DNA from: Plasmodiophora brassicae
Taxonomy: Eukaryota; Endomyxa; Phytomyxea; Plasmodiophorida; Plasmodiophoridae
NCBI GenBank assembly: GCA_039704465.1
Contig: JASFAU010000004.1
Coordinates: 682,001-746,000 of the forward strand
Reading direction: 5' to 3'
Length of the DNA stretch: 64,000 nt
In this document: positions 35,401-46,589 of the stretch, piece after piece
How positions within the stretch are numbered: the stretch's first letter is position 1
Layout: each line of letters begins with the position of its first letter
Notes under the pieces: generated by a model
The model's input: the letters and a program-made list of their open reading frames with translations, nothing else
Database searches by the model: none
What the model was told of the DNA's origin: nothing
Made by a program: the position numbers and the translations under genes

Positions 35401-36132
35401 AAGAACCAGGAGCTGGAGAAGTTCAAGTTCGTCCTCGACTACAAGATCAGGGAGCTGAATCGGCAGATTCAGCCGCGTGAGCTCGAGATCGAACGCAAGA
35501 AGAAGCAGTTGGACGAGATGGACGGCGAGGTTCGCAAGTACAGGGCCGATTACGAGGACTTGACCCTGAAGGTCAAGGAGCTGAAGCTCCGCCTGGCTGG
35601 ACTGACCACCGAGCTCGACCAGCAGGTTGCCAGCAACAAGGAGAAGAGAAACGAGGTACGCGAGTTCGCCAGGGAGATGCGGGCCCTTGCCGGCGGGTCC
35701 GGCAAGGAGTTGAAGAAGAAGGTCGTCGCCCTGTTCCACGCGTACAATGGGGAGAAGGTCGCCACCGACGCAGTGCCTGGGTCGAACGCGCACAATGAGC
35801 ACCAGCGACAGCGCGTTTACTTGGAACGCATGATTGACTCGATGAAGCACAAGCAGGAGAAGGACGCGCAGTTGCACAAGCTGGCCAAGTCCAAGTCGAT
35901 CCAAGAGACCGTGTCGCTCGTCGCCGAGATCAACGAGCTGCGACGGGACATCGACTATTGCGAGCAGCAGATGCAGCAGGTGGCACCAGGCGACCTACAG
36001 AAACAGGTCCGCGCCCAGGAAACGGAACTGGCCGCCCTGCAGACCCAGCTTCGTCAGCTGCTCAACGTGTCCATGGGCACCCCATCCGCGCCCATGGACG
36101 AGTTCACGCCGCGTCCCGACCCAGTACAATAA
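32427..36132 (+). CDS. CFAP57: Cilia- and flagella-associated protein 57 (CFAP57/WDR65)
   Basis: Inner-arm-dynein-linked ciliary scaffold. Exons 32427-34094, 34152-34314, 34364-34512 and 34567-36132 total 3546 nt with phase kept throughout (1181 residues). The N-terminal half is WD40 repeats, starting LLSLRHVFGLASD and including SFDGTIRIWNYE and GGMNGTIIEWDL. The C-terminal half is long coiled coil beginning VLVSKVDLEERMAMMKELAE, with NEYQTRLKEMNYQEQI as in the family. In the last intron the acceptor must be GACCAG|GTGCTT, since the earlier CGCAG would break the frame. The start is the ATG of MTTPGPLLSLRH; the frame is open further upstream. Convergent with the HDAC gene, stops 51 bp apart. 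Confidence 0.93.
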
Positions 36133-36183
36133 TACTACAATCCAGCGCACAGACAGACAGGTCGATCGCGGACGAGCGGTTTG

Positions 36184-37549
36184 TTACATGAGGGACGCGT
36201 TACCATCAAACGCGGGCGCATCGTAATACTCGCTGGCGTGCTCGCGCTGCTCGTCGACCATGTACTGGCCTATGCGAACGTCCGGTTGCGTGTCTTCGTG
36301 ACGTTCGCGTTCTGACGGGGCGTCTGGGCCGCCCGGCGTGAAGTCGCGGGCGGCTTCATGGAACTGGACGGACGGCGCGCTCTCGATTTCCCTCAGGTAC
36401 TCGAACAGGACCGATTTCGTGCGTTCCAGGTATGCGAGCGAGTTCTGGTTCTCCATGTTGGTCGGGTTCAGGTGCAGGGTGTAGTTGGGGCCATAGTACT
36501 CGTAGTAGTCGTTGTACGGTATGGTGTTGTCCATGGCCTCGCCCAGGCACACGCCGGTCTCGTACGCCCAGCAGCGCGCCACGTTCCGGATCGTGTACCC
36601 GCCGCCGCCCAGCACCAGCAGCGGCACGTTGAACGACTTCATGTACTCGACGCACATGCCATGGCCTTTGATCGACAGGTTAAAGCAACCTAACCGGTCG
36701 CCCGACAGCGAATCGGCACCGCACTGCAGGACGACCGCCTCGGGTCGGTACACCTCCATGACGCGCGCCACGACGGGCTTGAAAATCGACTCGTACGAAT
36801 CGTCGTCGATGCCGTCGTGCAACGGGAAGTTCAGGGCGTAATTGCGCCCTCTGGCGTAGCCGCAATCGCGAACGGACCCGGTTCCCGGGAAGAACTCGCC
36901 GTACTTGTGGAACGAGAGCGTCATGACGCGGTCGGTCGTATAGAACGCCTCCTCGACGCCATCGCCGTGATGGATGTCAATGTCGATGTACAGGACGCGC
37001 TGCTTGTGTTTGAGGAGCTCCAGGATGGCCAGGACGATGTCGTTGACGTAGCAGAACCCGCTGGCCTCGCTCTTCTTGGCGTGATGCAGGCCGCCGGCCC
37101 AGTTGACGACAATGTCGGCGGATCCACGATTCAGCTTGTACGCGCCGCCGACAGACCCGCCCGCCGACATTTGGCAGAATTTGAACAGGCCGTCGAAGAC
37201 GGGGCAGTCGACGTCGCAGTTATACCGGGCGAGTTCGCGCGTGTAATCGCTCTGCGTGTCCGTCGACACGTGCTGCAGGAAATGGATGTAGTCGTCGGCG
37301 TGGAACGCAGTCATCTCCTCCTCCGACATCAGGTACGGCCTGTACACCTCCATCTTCTTGTACATGCCATAGTTCAGCAGCAGGCTGTGCGCCATCCGGA
37401 TGCGGTGCGGTTTCATCGGGTGCCCCTGCCCGTAATAGAAGTTGCCGACCTCGTCTGTCACGCGACGAGTCAGACCGTGCCAGATTGCGGGCGACGCGCG
37501 TCCGTCGCTCGGTACCATCGTAATAATACGCGACACGTTGTTTGCCCAT
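36184..37549 (-). CDS. HDAC1: Class I histone deacetylase (RPD3-like)
   Basis: Zinc-dependent lysine deacetylase. A tiny first exon (37516-37549) encodes [12 protein letters not shown] 61-nt intron with a CTGAC branch is removed, joining to [21 protein letters not shown]. Active-site elements: [20 protein letters not shown] (His pair), [14 protein letters not shown] (Asp/His), [21 protein letters not shown] (Asp), and [14 protein letters not shown] (loop before the Tyr). The tail after residue about 375 is acidic and short. Unspliced, a different Met (37518) gives an open frame that skips the first strand, so the spliced model is preferred. Confidence 0.95.
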
Positions 37550-37843
37550 GTGTGTCGCTAATGTGACGCGGTGGCTCCCGTACGATGGGCCGCCAATCGA
37601 CCGGAAATTATGACCGTCCCACGGACTTCTCCGCCTCCTGCTGCCTGCCTGGGTTCCGCCCGCAACCTGCGGCGCATGCACCACTCCGCAGGTCTGCAGC
37701 CCACTCGACAGCTTCGACGCAGGACGAGCGTTGCCCGGCGTGGAAAACCCATAGGAATCCCCGCCTGCCTGAACCCGGTGTGTGGCTGGCGTTGACCTTG
37801 CACATTTATGTCTGAAGTAGGTATATGTATGAAGTAGGTAGGC

Positions 37844-39931
37844 TTAAACAGGTGGCGGACGTTCTTGCAGAAGCGGGCGCAGCTTCCCTTTGGAATGTAA
37901 TTCGTGGGCGTCATCGGATCCGCCGATGGATTTGCCACCAATGAACACATTCGGGACCGTCCTGCGACCCGTCAGACGCGCCAATGTTTCCTGCATGGAC
38001 GTGCCGTTCGGGACCAGGTCGAGCTCCACAGCGGCGTAGTCTGCTCCCAGTGAGTCGAGCAAGGCCTTGACGCGCTTGCAATACGGGCAGTAGGATTTCG
38101 AGAACACGACAACGTGGGACGACACGATGTGGCGCTGCACGACATCGTCGACGGACAGGTCCCTTTGGAGTACGTAGACTTGGGGCTCAACCAGGACCCG
38201 GGGTGGGAATCGCCTCAGCGCGATGCCTTTGAACCCGTCCACTGCCCTGATGACAGAGAAACCAGGCACCGATGCCGATTCATGCAGCAAGTAGTCCAGA
38301 TGCTTCCGGTTACTCAGCTGATCGGCGGACAGGCCTTCCGTCTTGTCGTAGACAACACCAGAGCGCTGTCCAAACCGACTAACTCCTGTCATTGCCGCCA
38401 GGTTTCCGATGTGGACTGTGCAGGGCGGGCGCATCGTACCATCGAGATGATGCAGCGCCCATCCACCAGGGTAGTTCCATGAAGATATGAACAAGAATAG
38501 GGCGCTGGCCAGAGCCGACACCAAGACGCCGATCCCAGGAGTGAATGCAAGGAGACGGTGCCATGCCGATTTACCCCGGTTCCTCATGATTCGCGCCACG
38601 CCCATTGCAGCGACAGCGTTCATCACGGGCAGGACAGGGAAGATGAACCGCATTTCCTTGTGAGGAAGGAACGAATAGAGGGCAACAGAAAGGAACGCAG
38701 GGAGTGCCAGGGTAAGAACTGTCGGATCTGTCAAGACGAGTAAACACGAGTATGACCGTTCTGATCTGCCACCCTACCATATTGAAGCTGGAACCTCGCG
38801 CCGTGTAGAACGGACATTGTTGGGATAGTTGCCAACACGCCAAACGGGATGTAGGGCAGGGCGGTCAGCAGCGCTCGTGGACTGTTCCAATAAGAAGCAG
38901 CAAAGATTCTGGATCCATCCCGCTTACAGGAAGTAGGTGAAGTACGACTGAAATGGCATGGTGCCCCATTCAGAACTTCGGTTGTCCACCACGTTAAACA
39001 GGAAGACGTTCAGTTCGGGCCACAGAAGACGACGCCAGAGAACGGAATCCACAGCAACCGTAACCGCTATGCTCGCCAAGGTCGCCGCAACGCCTGCGAG
39101 TAAAACCCTGTATAGTTTGACGCGGCGACCGACGAGAAGTACTGCAAGCTGGGGGAACGCGAAAACGACAGCATCGCTGTAATAGCATCGATACAATCAG
39201 TTCAGCGATAGACGGCTACGACATGGTCTGACCTGCGGAACACAGCGGAATCGAATGCAAAGAACGCCACAGCGGCCGACGAGCGCCCCCGCATCCAGGC
39301 AGCGTGCCCGAAGTTCATCAAGATCAACGAGAACGTGTTGGGCAGCAAGCGACTACAGTAGAACATGAGATGGAATTGGCAAACCGTGAACTAGACGAGG
39401 TTCAGCTGTTGTTTGGGCACACGCAGCACCGACACACCGCGGTCAGCCAGACAGCGGGCTCCTTTGACTTGACGTAAGCGCAGAACGCTCGACGGAAGAC
39501 GCCCAGCGAGAGCACAGCGATGCAGGCTAGGACAATACGGACGGCGTACAGGGTCAGCAGCCTTGGCCAACCTGCACACTGCCACGTCAAAAGAGCAGAC
39601 CGTCCGACACGATCACAATCCTACCAAACGCGTCGACCGCAACCTTGAACGGACTCGACAGCAGAGCTAGAACGACCGAGCCAACAAATGTCCTCGGAAC
39701 GACGCCAGGGAACTCCAGATGGTCATACTACAGGAGCAGTGGGTCAGGCACGTTCCCCGCCCGCCATCAGACCCCGGGTTGTCCGTCCACCTTCGCGATG
39801 TCCCGGCCGTGGTACAGCAGGTCATGCACCGCCTGGACGTTGAAGCTCTCCTCCACCTTCGTATACGGGCACACGAGCACGTGGGCAGCGGCGACGGCCA
39901 GCAGGATCGTGTCATGCCGGTCCCAGCACAT
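37844..39931 (-). CDS. ALG12: ALG12 mannosyltransferase fused to a C-terminal glutaredoxin
   Basis: Start [20 protein letters not shown] at 39931. The N-terminal GT-C motif region ([36 protein letters not shown]) is the ALG12 alpha-1,6-mannosyltransferase signature for the eighth mannose of the dolichol-linked N-glycan. Later exons give [44 protein letters not shown] and [11 protein letters not shown]...TGVSRFGQ. At the usual ALG12 C-terminus ([10 protein letters not shown]) the same exon continues without stop into a full glutaredoxin: [19 protein letters not shown], the TVPNVFIGG loop, and GGSDDAHEL. Active site CPYC. The fused exon is 37844 to about 38735. I know of no such fusion. Confidence 0.85.
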
Positions 39932-40086
39932 CGTCGCCACTGCGCCTCGGCAAAACGGCGTGGCGCGTCCTCATCGCGGCGCCGCCCCGGCTTTTGGATG
40001 CCGTCGTGAGTCTCTCGTGTGTGTGGGTGGCACTGCCACCACCAGGCTGAGAGAGAGAGGGGGACGGCCGACCGACCGACCGGCCC
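39932..40086. promoter_or_regulatory. 155-bp bidirectional promoter, ALG12-Grx / DOLK
   Basis: The start codons are 155 bp apart and diverge. Both products act in dolichol-linked glycan synthesis. It contains a short GA-repeat and ACCG repeats near 40050-40080. Confidence 0.5.
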
Positions 40087-41831
40087 ATGCCGCACGGCCC
40101 GGGGCTCACGATGCGCCTGCTCGAGGCCGCATGCGTTGTCGGTCAAGCATGCGCGACTGCAATGCGACTTCGCGGGCCCGAGTCGCTCGCGCTGGCGGCC
40201 GTCGCCGTCCTGGCGAGTGCGCTGCAGTTCCGCGAATGGCCTGATCGTGACCGCCTTTACAGGTAGCGTACCTGCCTGCGAGGGTGTATTATGAACGGCG
40301 GGCAGGGCGTTCGCTAAGGTCTCATTCGCGCAGGCCTCATGTGTCGTCGGGTCTGGCGATCGGCGTGGTGGCGCTGCCAGTTGTCTTCGGTGCTCAGCTG
40401 TCCATGAAGCCTTCCGCGTTGCTTCCGTTGTCGATGCTATTCTGGGCTAGCGTCGTCTGTGCCGTCCTGTCCATCGCTAACCAGCAGGGTGATAAACCAA
40501 GTCGTTCAGGTCGCTTTCTATGGGCCATGCTTCTTGCCATACCTGCTGGGTACCTTTGCAGTGACCTAAATTGTAATCCTTTGAGGGCCTCCATGAGAGA
40601 CTCTGCACTGATGGCATGTCTGTTTGCAGGGTTTCGCAACACGCTCAGAATTGCCATGGTCGCCTGTACGCAGCAGTGGTACCTTCACTCCATGCCAGTT
40701 CGCTTGCCACGATCGTTCACATACGGGGAGGCTCATGTTGTCGCATCATTGGTCTCTCTTCTGCTCTGCAACGCGTCCCTTCATATCGTTGACACTGTAC
40801 CGAGATCAATCTGTTTATCTCGTCACTGTTTCAGTTTACACGCATTCGTACTGTAGGTCGTTCCCTACTGGGCGCTGTTTGAACCTTACGTTCAGCTCTC
40901 GCATCCTCTTGTCCTTATTGCACAGTACGTCGGTATCGTTACAGGTGCAATTGTAGAGGCGCAGGTTCGTCTGGCAAGGGCATTGCGGCGCGTGCACCCT
41001 TCGTCTACGAAGGAGGATGTCGAACGCACAACTGCAGAGTTCTGGGCCCGGATGGTTATTGCATGTCTAGTCGCCCACCCCTGGGTCATGTACCATCTGG
41101 GTGAAGAACCGCTGCAATTCATTGTCAAGTTCCTGGCTGCTGATGCGGCACGGATCGGTCTGGTTGCCTACTGGCTGGCAGTGGTCTGTGCCAGCATTGC
41201 ATGGTTCCCGCGTATCGAGTCGTGGTTGGGCCTGCGCGTGATTCTCTCGCGTAAGCTCTACCATTTCCTAATCACAGCCGTTGCTGTGCCTGGAGCGTTT
41301 GCCGATACCGCGTTCCTGTCACTGGCACTCTGTGGGGCATTGTCGCTGTTCGTTGTGGCTGAAGTCATTCGGGTGTGTCGGGTACCACCAATCGGTCCTG
41401 CTCTCGATGCATACATGTCCAGATACATTGACAAGCGCGATGCCGGCGACGTCATCTTGACTCACATATACTTGCTTCTTGGCTGTGCACTACCGTTCTG
41501 GTTGCATGCGCCTTTCGAACCCCTTGTCCCTGGCCTTGCCGGCGTCATCTCGCTTGGCATCGCCGACTCAGCCGCATCGTTCGTCGGGATCCGCTTCGGC
41601 ACAGTCAATTGGCCGGGATCCAGTAAAACGCTTCAGGGCAGTCTTGGCGCTGCTGTGACCTCGGCTTTGTCGATTGTCGCTCTACAGAGCATGGCGTCGC
41701 CGATACCAGTCGCTACCCATAGTCTCCTCCAACCAGTTGCATTTAACACGTTGCTGGAAGCGTCAACAGACCAAATCGACAACCTGTTCCTGCCGTTGTA
41801 CTTCTACGCCGCCATCGTCAGTGTCCTATAA
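40087..41831 (+). CDS. DOLK: Dolichol kinase (SEC59/DOLK)
   Basis: CTP-dependent dolichol kinase of the ER membrane, which makes dolichyl phosphate for N-glycosylation, GPI anchors and mannosylation. ATG at 40087 (MPHGPGLTMRLLEAA). At least three introns are removed before 40983 (for example 40263-40333). Many hydrophobic spans. The conserved C-terminal CTP-binding half holds SRKLYHFLITAV, GLAGVISLGIADSAASFVGI, WPGSSKTLQGSLGA and the end LLEASTDQIDNLFLPLYFY. Exon borders in 40550-40870 are not fully settled. Divergent partner of ALG12-Grx. Confidence 0.9.
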
Positions 41832-41897
41832 ACCTATTCGGAACGCTGCAGCCGTATACAGGAAGGTTAGAATTTCATGTCCTCGATTAGACATCTA

Positions 41898-42692
41898 TCA
41901 CATTATTGAGCATTCCGCGTCTGGCATGCCGCTAGTGGCACCCTCAACAATGGGTTCCCCCTTGTCGTCGAACTTAATGCCCGGGACAAGCACCTCCATG
42001 ATCTCGGGCGGCGGTTTGCCGTACGCCTGCACTTCGTTCAGCAGCGTAAACACTTCCTCAGCTTGAACGCCGCCATCGGAATCGAATTTAGCCAACAGAC
42101 GGACGAACACGGCATGCTGCGACTCGTACGCCTTCAGTTCAGCATCGGTCAGCGTTGCCGCGTGGTCGGCGATCCACACTGGGTATTTGCCGGCCACAGC
42201 CTGGATCGGCTCGTACAGGTTCTCTTTCGACACCATCTGCTCCATCAGCGTGTTCATAGACGCCTCTAGGTCGCCTGAGAGCTCATCGCCACTGCCGCCC
42301 AGCTTCATGTCCTCCAGCAGCTTCCTGAACAGGGCGTCTTCATCGGTCGGCCCGGATGCTGCACTTTCCCCAATCATTCGGGCGGCTTCATTCAAGGACT
42401 CCTGCACGTTGGTTGGCATGGACCGGTTCCCTTTATCGTCCGCAGGCAGCAGCTTCAGCATCTTCTCGAACACCGCATCGATCTCCTCCTGGTCGGCGTG
42501 CTCGCCCGTGACACCTGCGTTCGCCCGTCGCAGCTCGGCGACAAGATCGTTCACGTCGCGCTCAAGCGCCGCCGCCCCTGCAGCATGCCCGGGCGTCGAC
42601 GCCGATGGCGGCGCGGTCACCGCCTGCGCCTGCTGCGCATCGAACTCGTCCAGCACGCTGTCCAGCACGTCATCCAGGTCGTCATCCGGCAT
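41898..42692 (-). CDS. PEX19: Peroxin 19 (PEX19)
   Basis: Cytosolic chaperone and receptor for peroxisomal membrane proteins. ATG at 42692 gives MPDDDLDDVLDSVLDEFD, the acidic N-terminal PEX3-binding helix. The middle holds helices typical of the family (LFRKLLEDMKLGG, MEQMVSKENLYEPIQAVAGKYPVWI). The C-terminus ends CSIM, a CaaX box, so farnesylation is expected. 264 residues, intronless. Indicates that the organism has peroxisomes. Confidence 0.95.
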   Translation of the reverse strand: MPDDDLDDVLDSVLDEFDAQQAQAVTAPPSASTPGHAAGAAALERDVNDLVAELRRANAGVTGEHADQEEIDAVFEKMLKLLPADDKGNRSMPTNVQESLNEAARMIGESAASGPTDEDALFRKLLEDMKLGGSGDELSGDLEASMNTLMEQMVSKENLYEPIQAVAGKYPVWIADHAATLTDAELKAYESQHAVFVRLLAKFDSDGGVQAEEVFTLLNEVQAYGKPPPEIMEVLVPGIKFDDKGEPIVEGATSGMPDAECSIM

Positions 42693-42875
42693 GGTTTGAC
42701 CACGACCGGAAAACACCGTGACTACGATCCGCCTGCGCGCCGGAGCACACGGCACTCCCACCACGTTCGTAGCGACAGCTGTTCACAGTCGACCACAAAC
42801 GTGACTCGGGTGCCACTGGCGATATATGCCGTTTATATGCTGTACAGGGGCGTGGGGATGCGGGCGAATCCGACG

Positions 42876-44535
42876 TCACTCGAAGCGACGACGTGCCATG
42901 GCGTTCGAGAACAGTGTGGTTTTCTTCTTGGGCGTGCCGCGAGGTGGCGCTGAGCGCTCGGCAGCAGGCCACATGGGCGGGCTGGCCGAGACAGCAGACG
43001 GCCCGACGGGCCAGGAACGTAATGGCGGTGACGCGGCATCGGCCAGCGATCGAGACGGTAGTGGTTCCCATGTTGATGTCGCGTTAAGCCCACGATCCGC
43101 GACAGCAGACCAGCTACTTCCGCTAGGGGCAGCGGACGTTGTGCGGTTTCCAATGGCAGGACCGAAATGGTCATCGGACGCGCCAAGGTTTCCAGATGCG
43201 AAACCGAACGGGTTCGCACTCGACCCTGCTGACGATAGGTCTGCAACAGGGCGCCCAGTATTCCACTCAAGCCGACGAGCTTCGGCGGCAGCCGCCATCT
43301 TCTCGTCTTCTCGCATCTGGATGGCCTTTATGCGGGCCCGGGCGCGTTTTCTCTGTGATATCTCGTCGTGGAACGCGCGAAGTGTGTCCTTACTGACGAT
43401 CGACTTCAGGTTCGCTTCGCACACGGAGAAGTTGCTCGTCAGAGCTAGGTGGGACAGGAACCGAAACCGCATCCTTGTGTCGTCGCTCTGCCTGAAATGG
43501 GTGATGTCGACGATGGTGGCAGTGAACGACGGCGGAAGCCGTTCAGGAGAGCCAAATTCGCGCAACAGGATCCTCCAGCCGAGCGACCCTAGGTAGACGG
43601 ATTGGCCGTCGGCGGCCTGAAAGAAGAGATAATCATCGGACTGACTCGACATATCACGCCGATGCGTTGGCGGGGCGGACGGACGATTCCGGGCAGACGA
43701 CAATGCCTCGTCGATGGACTGGAGGGCGACCTCTAGGAATGGGACCTCCATGGCATCTGCAGACTGGAAGGCCGCGATGATGTCGGCGCGGTCGGCTTCG
43801 AGCACAGGGACAATGTCCATGCCAACAACAACGGACTGGAAACGGAAAGGGTTATCCTGCAAGATTCCGGTTGAATCATTACTGTCCTCTTCGAGAGCGG
43901 GAAACACCTCGGCGGACGCTTTCGGACGACGACACAGGACAAACCGCACAGTGTCTCCGATACGGGTGCCCCGGTGGACATCAAACGTCAGGCACCGCAA
44001 ATCAGGCGCGTACACTGATTCCGAGCAGAGCACGCAGCGAGCGAATGGTCGCTCGTTGACCGAAAAGTAGTGGAGGATGCAGGGCAGACACGTTGAGTGT
44101 CCGCATTTCGTGATACGAGGAGCGCGCTGCCGCGACAGGCAAATTGGGCACATGGGCGCGGCGTTCTCCACGACCTGATTGACGAGGATGACCCGGTCCC
44201 AGTCGATGCTGTCGTCGGCCGTCGCAGCCAAGCGGTAGGAGTCGTCATCCGATGACGACAAGGCGAACCGGAAATGCGCTTTGACGTGGCGTTTCTTATT
44301 GAACGGAGCAACGTACCTGTACAATCAAACAGGGTAAGCCGACGCCGTTTAGCTACGACACGTGATGTTGCCTGGGCTGCCGACGAGGTCGACCGGCCGA
44401 GTGATCATGAGCAGAAAGCGGGAGCGGATATTGGAAGTTCAGTAGTGTCTGCACATCGGCATTGTCGGAGGCAGCGCCGCTGTGGGTGTTCTGGTTCCTG
44501 GAGGGACGGCTTCTACGCCCGCCCCCACGGGCCAT
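42876..44535 (-). CDS. RNF10: RNF10/Mag2-like RING E3 ubiquitin ligase
   Basis: First exon from ATG 44535 (MARGGGRRSRPSRNQ, low complexity, then DVQTLLNFQYPL), then an intron of about 67 nt. The main exon begins near KRHVKAHFRFALSSS. Next come IDWDRVILVNQVV, the RING finger CPICLSRQRAPRITKCGH and CLPCILHYF...CVLC, and DYLFFQAADGQSVYL, SYGW-like LGSLGWRILLREFGSPE and HLALTSNFSVCEANL, as in RNF10. A basic, Ser-rich tail ends KKKTTLFSNAMARRRFE. RNF10-type ligases act on stalled ribosomes and small-subunit proteins. The exact acceptor of intron 1 is inferred. Confidence 0.87.
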
Positions 44536-45515
44536 GGTGTCTGACTGTCCGTCCCGAGACGACGGGGAGCCGATCACTGGGCGACGGTTCCCGCCGTGGC
44601 GGACTTTCCGCCGGGATCCAGGGTCCAGTCCAGACTCCAGAAGTCCAGACCGTGAACCTCACTGAAGGAACTTGGTGTTCACATCGTCGTAGAGCGGTGG
44701 AACATTCGCATGTAGTATGCCCTGTCTCAAAGGCCCAACCCCGTATTTTCTGATTGTGTTTCTGATTCGCATTCGCAGCGCGTGATAAGTGGCGGACTTT
44801 GGGCCTTAGCTTATGTCATATGATTGTGACTCTGTAACAGTGCGATTTCTGCTGGACGAAAAGGCTGGGTTTTACTGAGACAGCAAGCTCGGTTTCTCGC
44901 GTTGGCCTGCTCTCTTATCTTTCCGGCGTTGGGGCGCCAAACAGCACGGCTGTCGAGCTCCTCACAGCTTAAGCCTTAAGGAAAGTGACCTGTCAGTCAG
45001 CTCGGCTGTCTGCAAACCCAGTCTGGGTCTGCAACACCGAGCGCGAGGTAGAACTCATCTGTAACCCAGCTCAGACACTGTCGCAGGAGGATGGCCACCA
45101 GAATCCGGCAACGCGTTTCCGAGCGCCAGCGTAACTGCCAGACGGCGGCAAAAAAGGACTACAGGTCGATGCCAGGATTGAACTGGCGTATTCAGATTCA
45201 AAGTCTGATATGCTACCACTACATCAATCGACCTTTACGAGGATTTGCGGGGCCTTTGTCCATATTTGTCCTATATCTGCAAAGTGCAAACGTGCGCCTT
45301 TTCGGACGCTTCATATGTCGGCACCACTGTCGTGGTCCCGCCCTGGGCGTCCCCGCACGTTCCCTTCAGAGGCTTATCTAGCACGGTCGCTGTGATGATG
45401 AAACTGACGCAGTTCAAATAGACAGACTTTCCGCACAACATGGACGGGGACGGGGGCGGGCGGCGCGGGCCCAGCCTGGGATGATTGCGTCGTCTGGCGC
45501 AGTCTGCGGTCGGTG
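44536..45515. other. Long spacer carrying a tRNA gene
   Basis: Apart from the tRNA at 45164-45233 I see no gene. GTGGCGGACTTT, a relative of the promoter-like 13-mer, occurs twice (about 44596 and 44789). Confidence 0.5.
45164..45233 (-). tRNA. tRNA-Gln (anticodon UUG)
   Basis: On the minus strand a 70-nt cloverleaf can be drawn. The acceptor stem GGTCGAT pairs with ATCGACC. There is a D arm with GTAGTGGTAGC, and the anticodon stem TCAGA/TCTGA encloses the loop CTTTGAA (anticodon TTG). The T stem GCCAG/CTGGC carries the loop TTCAATC. No intron and no encoded CCA. A TTTTTT run 9 nt past the 3' end is a good Pol III terminator. It stands alone in a gene-poor spacer. Confidence 0.93.
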
Positions 45516-46466
45516 ATGTTGCGCGGGATGCCATCGGCGGGGAAGCGGGGCACCGGTGCCCGTGTTCGTCGTGTCCTCGGGCGACTATCGATCTCCTACC
45601 GCCACTGGTCGGGTCTGCAGATCATGGCCGTTCTGGCCAGCATCATGGTCATCGTCGTCCTGGTGCGGAGCCGCGCCGATTACGACGCCGTCTCTGTCGA
45701 CGCCCCGCGAAACGGGATAGTCCCAATGCGGTCACCTCCTGCGGTCCCTTCCGAAATGCGGCATAAGACTGTGCATAGCGTGTACGGTTTATGGGATGCT
45801 GGCGCGATCCCTCCGACACTGCTGGCGGATTGGCGCGCCATGAACCCAACCTGGGACGTCGTCATCCATGACCGCGCCGAATCGGACGCCCTGGTCGAGA
45901 AGGAGTTCCCTTGGCTTCTTGACCTGTACAGGAATGCCCTGCCGATTCACCGGTCCGATCTGCTGCGCCTCCTCTTCGTCTACGTGTACGGCGGTCTGTA
46001 TATCGACTGTGATGTGCGCGCGTCACGACCCATCGAAGCTGTGCTGTTCGAATCTGGCTTCGACCCGTCCCAGCACGACTTTGTCGCGTTTCTCGAGACG
46101 CGTTTACCGGGAGGGTTTCAGGCGAAATCGGCGTCCTGGCCGATCCGGAACGGCGTTCCCGAACTTGCGAACCGTGTCGCCAACTACGTGTTCTATTCGG
46201 CGCCGAGGAGCGACGTCCTTCTCGGTATCATTCTCACAGTTGCGTCGCGTCTTCAGCGCTGGCAGACCATGTCCGAGGAGCAACGTAACGGGATCATCAG
46301 AGGCGGCGATCCCGATTACCCGGTCCTGTACGTTACCGGTCCTGATGCGTTCACCGAGGCACTTTTCGGCGGCCCGTCGTCATCGTTGCTGCCGCGGACG
46401 CTCCTGATCGACCTCGACAATGCGAAAGCGTTCACGAATTCTGCTAAAGGTTCCTGGCGGTCATGA
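45516..46466 (+). CDS. GT32-like type II membrane glycosyltransferase
   Basis: Start at ATG 45516 (a GTG precedes it). A basic N-terminus is followed by one signal-anchor span (IMAVLASIMVIVVLV), giving a Golgi type II topology. The catalytic part resembles the DXD sugar-transferase family of OCH1/MIPC synthase type: KTVHSVYGLWDAGAIPP, WDVVIHD, IHRSDLLRLLFVYVYGGLYIDCDV with the DXD motif, and a downstream VTGPDAFTEALFG. 316 residues, intronless. Donor and acceptor cannot be told from sequence; GDP-mannose is common in the family. It lies beside chitin synthase but in convergent orientation. Confidence 0.82.
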   Translation: MLRGMPSAGKRGTGARVRRVLGRLSISYRHWSGLQIMAVLASIMVIVVLVRSRADYDAVSVDAPRNGIVPMRSPPAVPSEMRHKTVHSVYGLWDAGAIPPTLLADWRAMNPTWDVVIHDRAESDALVEKEFPWLLDLYRNALPIHRSDLLRLLFVYVYGGLYIDCDVRASRPIEAVLFESGFDPSQHDFVAFLETRLPGGFQAKSASWPIRNGVPELANRVANYVFYSAPRSDVLLGIILTVASRLQRWQTMSEEQRNGIIRGGDPDYPVLYVTGPDAFTEALFGGPSSSLLPRTLLIDLDNAKAFTNSAKGSWRS

Positions 46467-46589
46467 CGACGTCGTGGTTCTCGTCTCGCTTGGTTCCACA
46501 GTTACATGTTAGTCTGTTTAATGGTAAATCGAGATACTATATGTACGGAAGCGCTGGCCTGGGCCCACTGGGTGCCGGCTCGAAACCAA

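Noticed and set aside
34552..35904. Leu/Val-rich minus-strand frames opposite CFAP57
   Set aside because: Mirror of coiled-coil codons on the other strand, with no family match.
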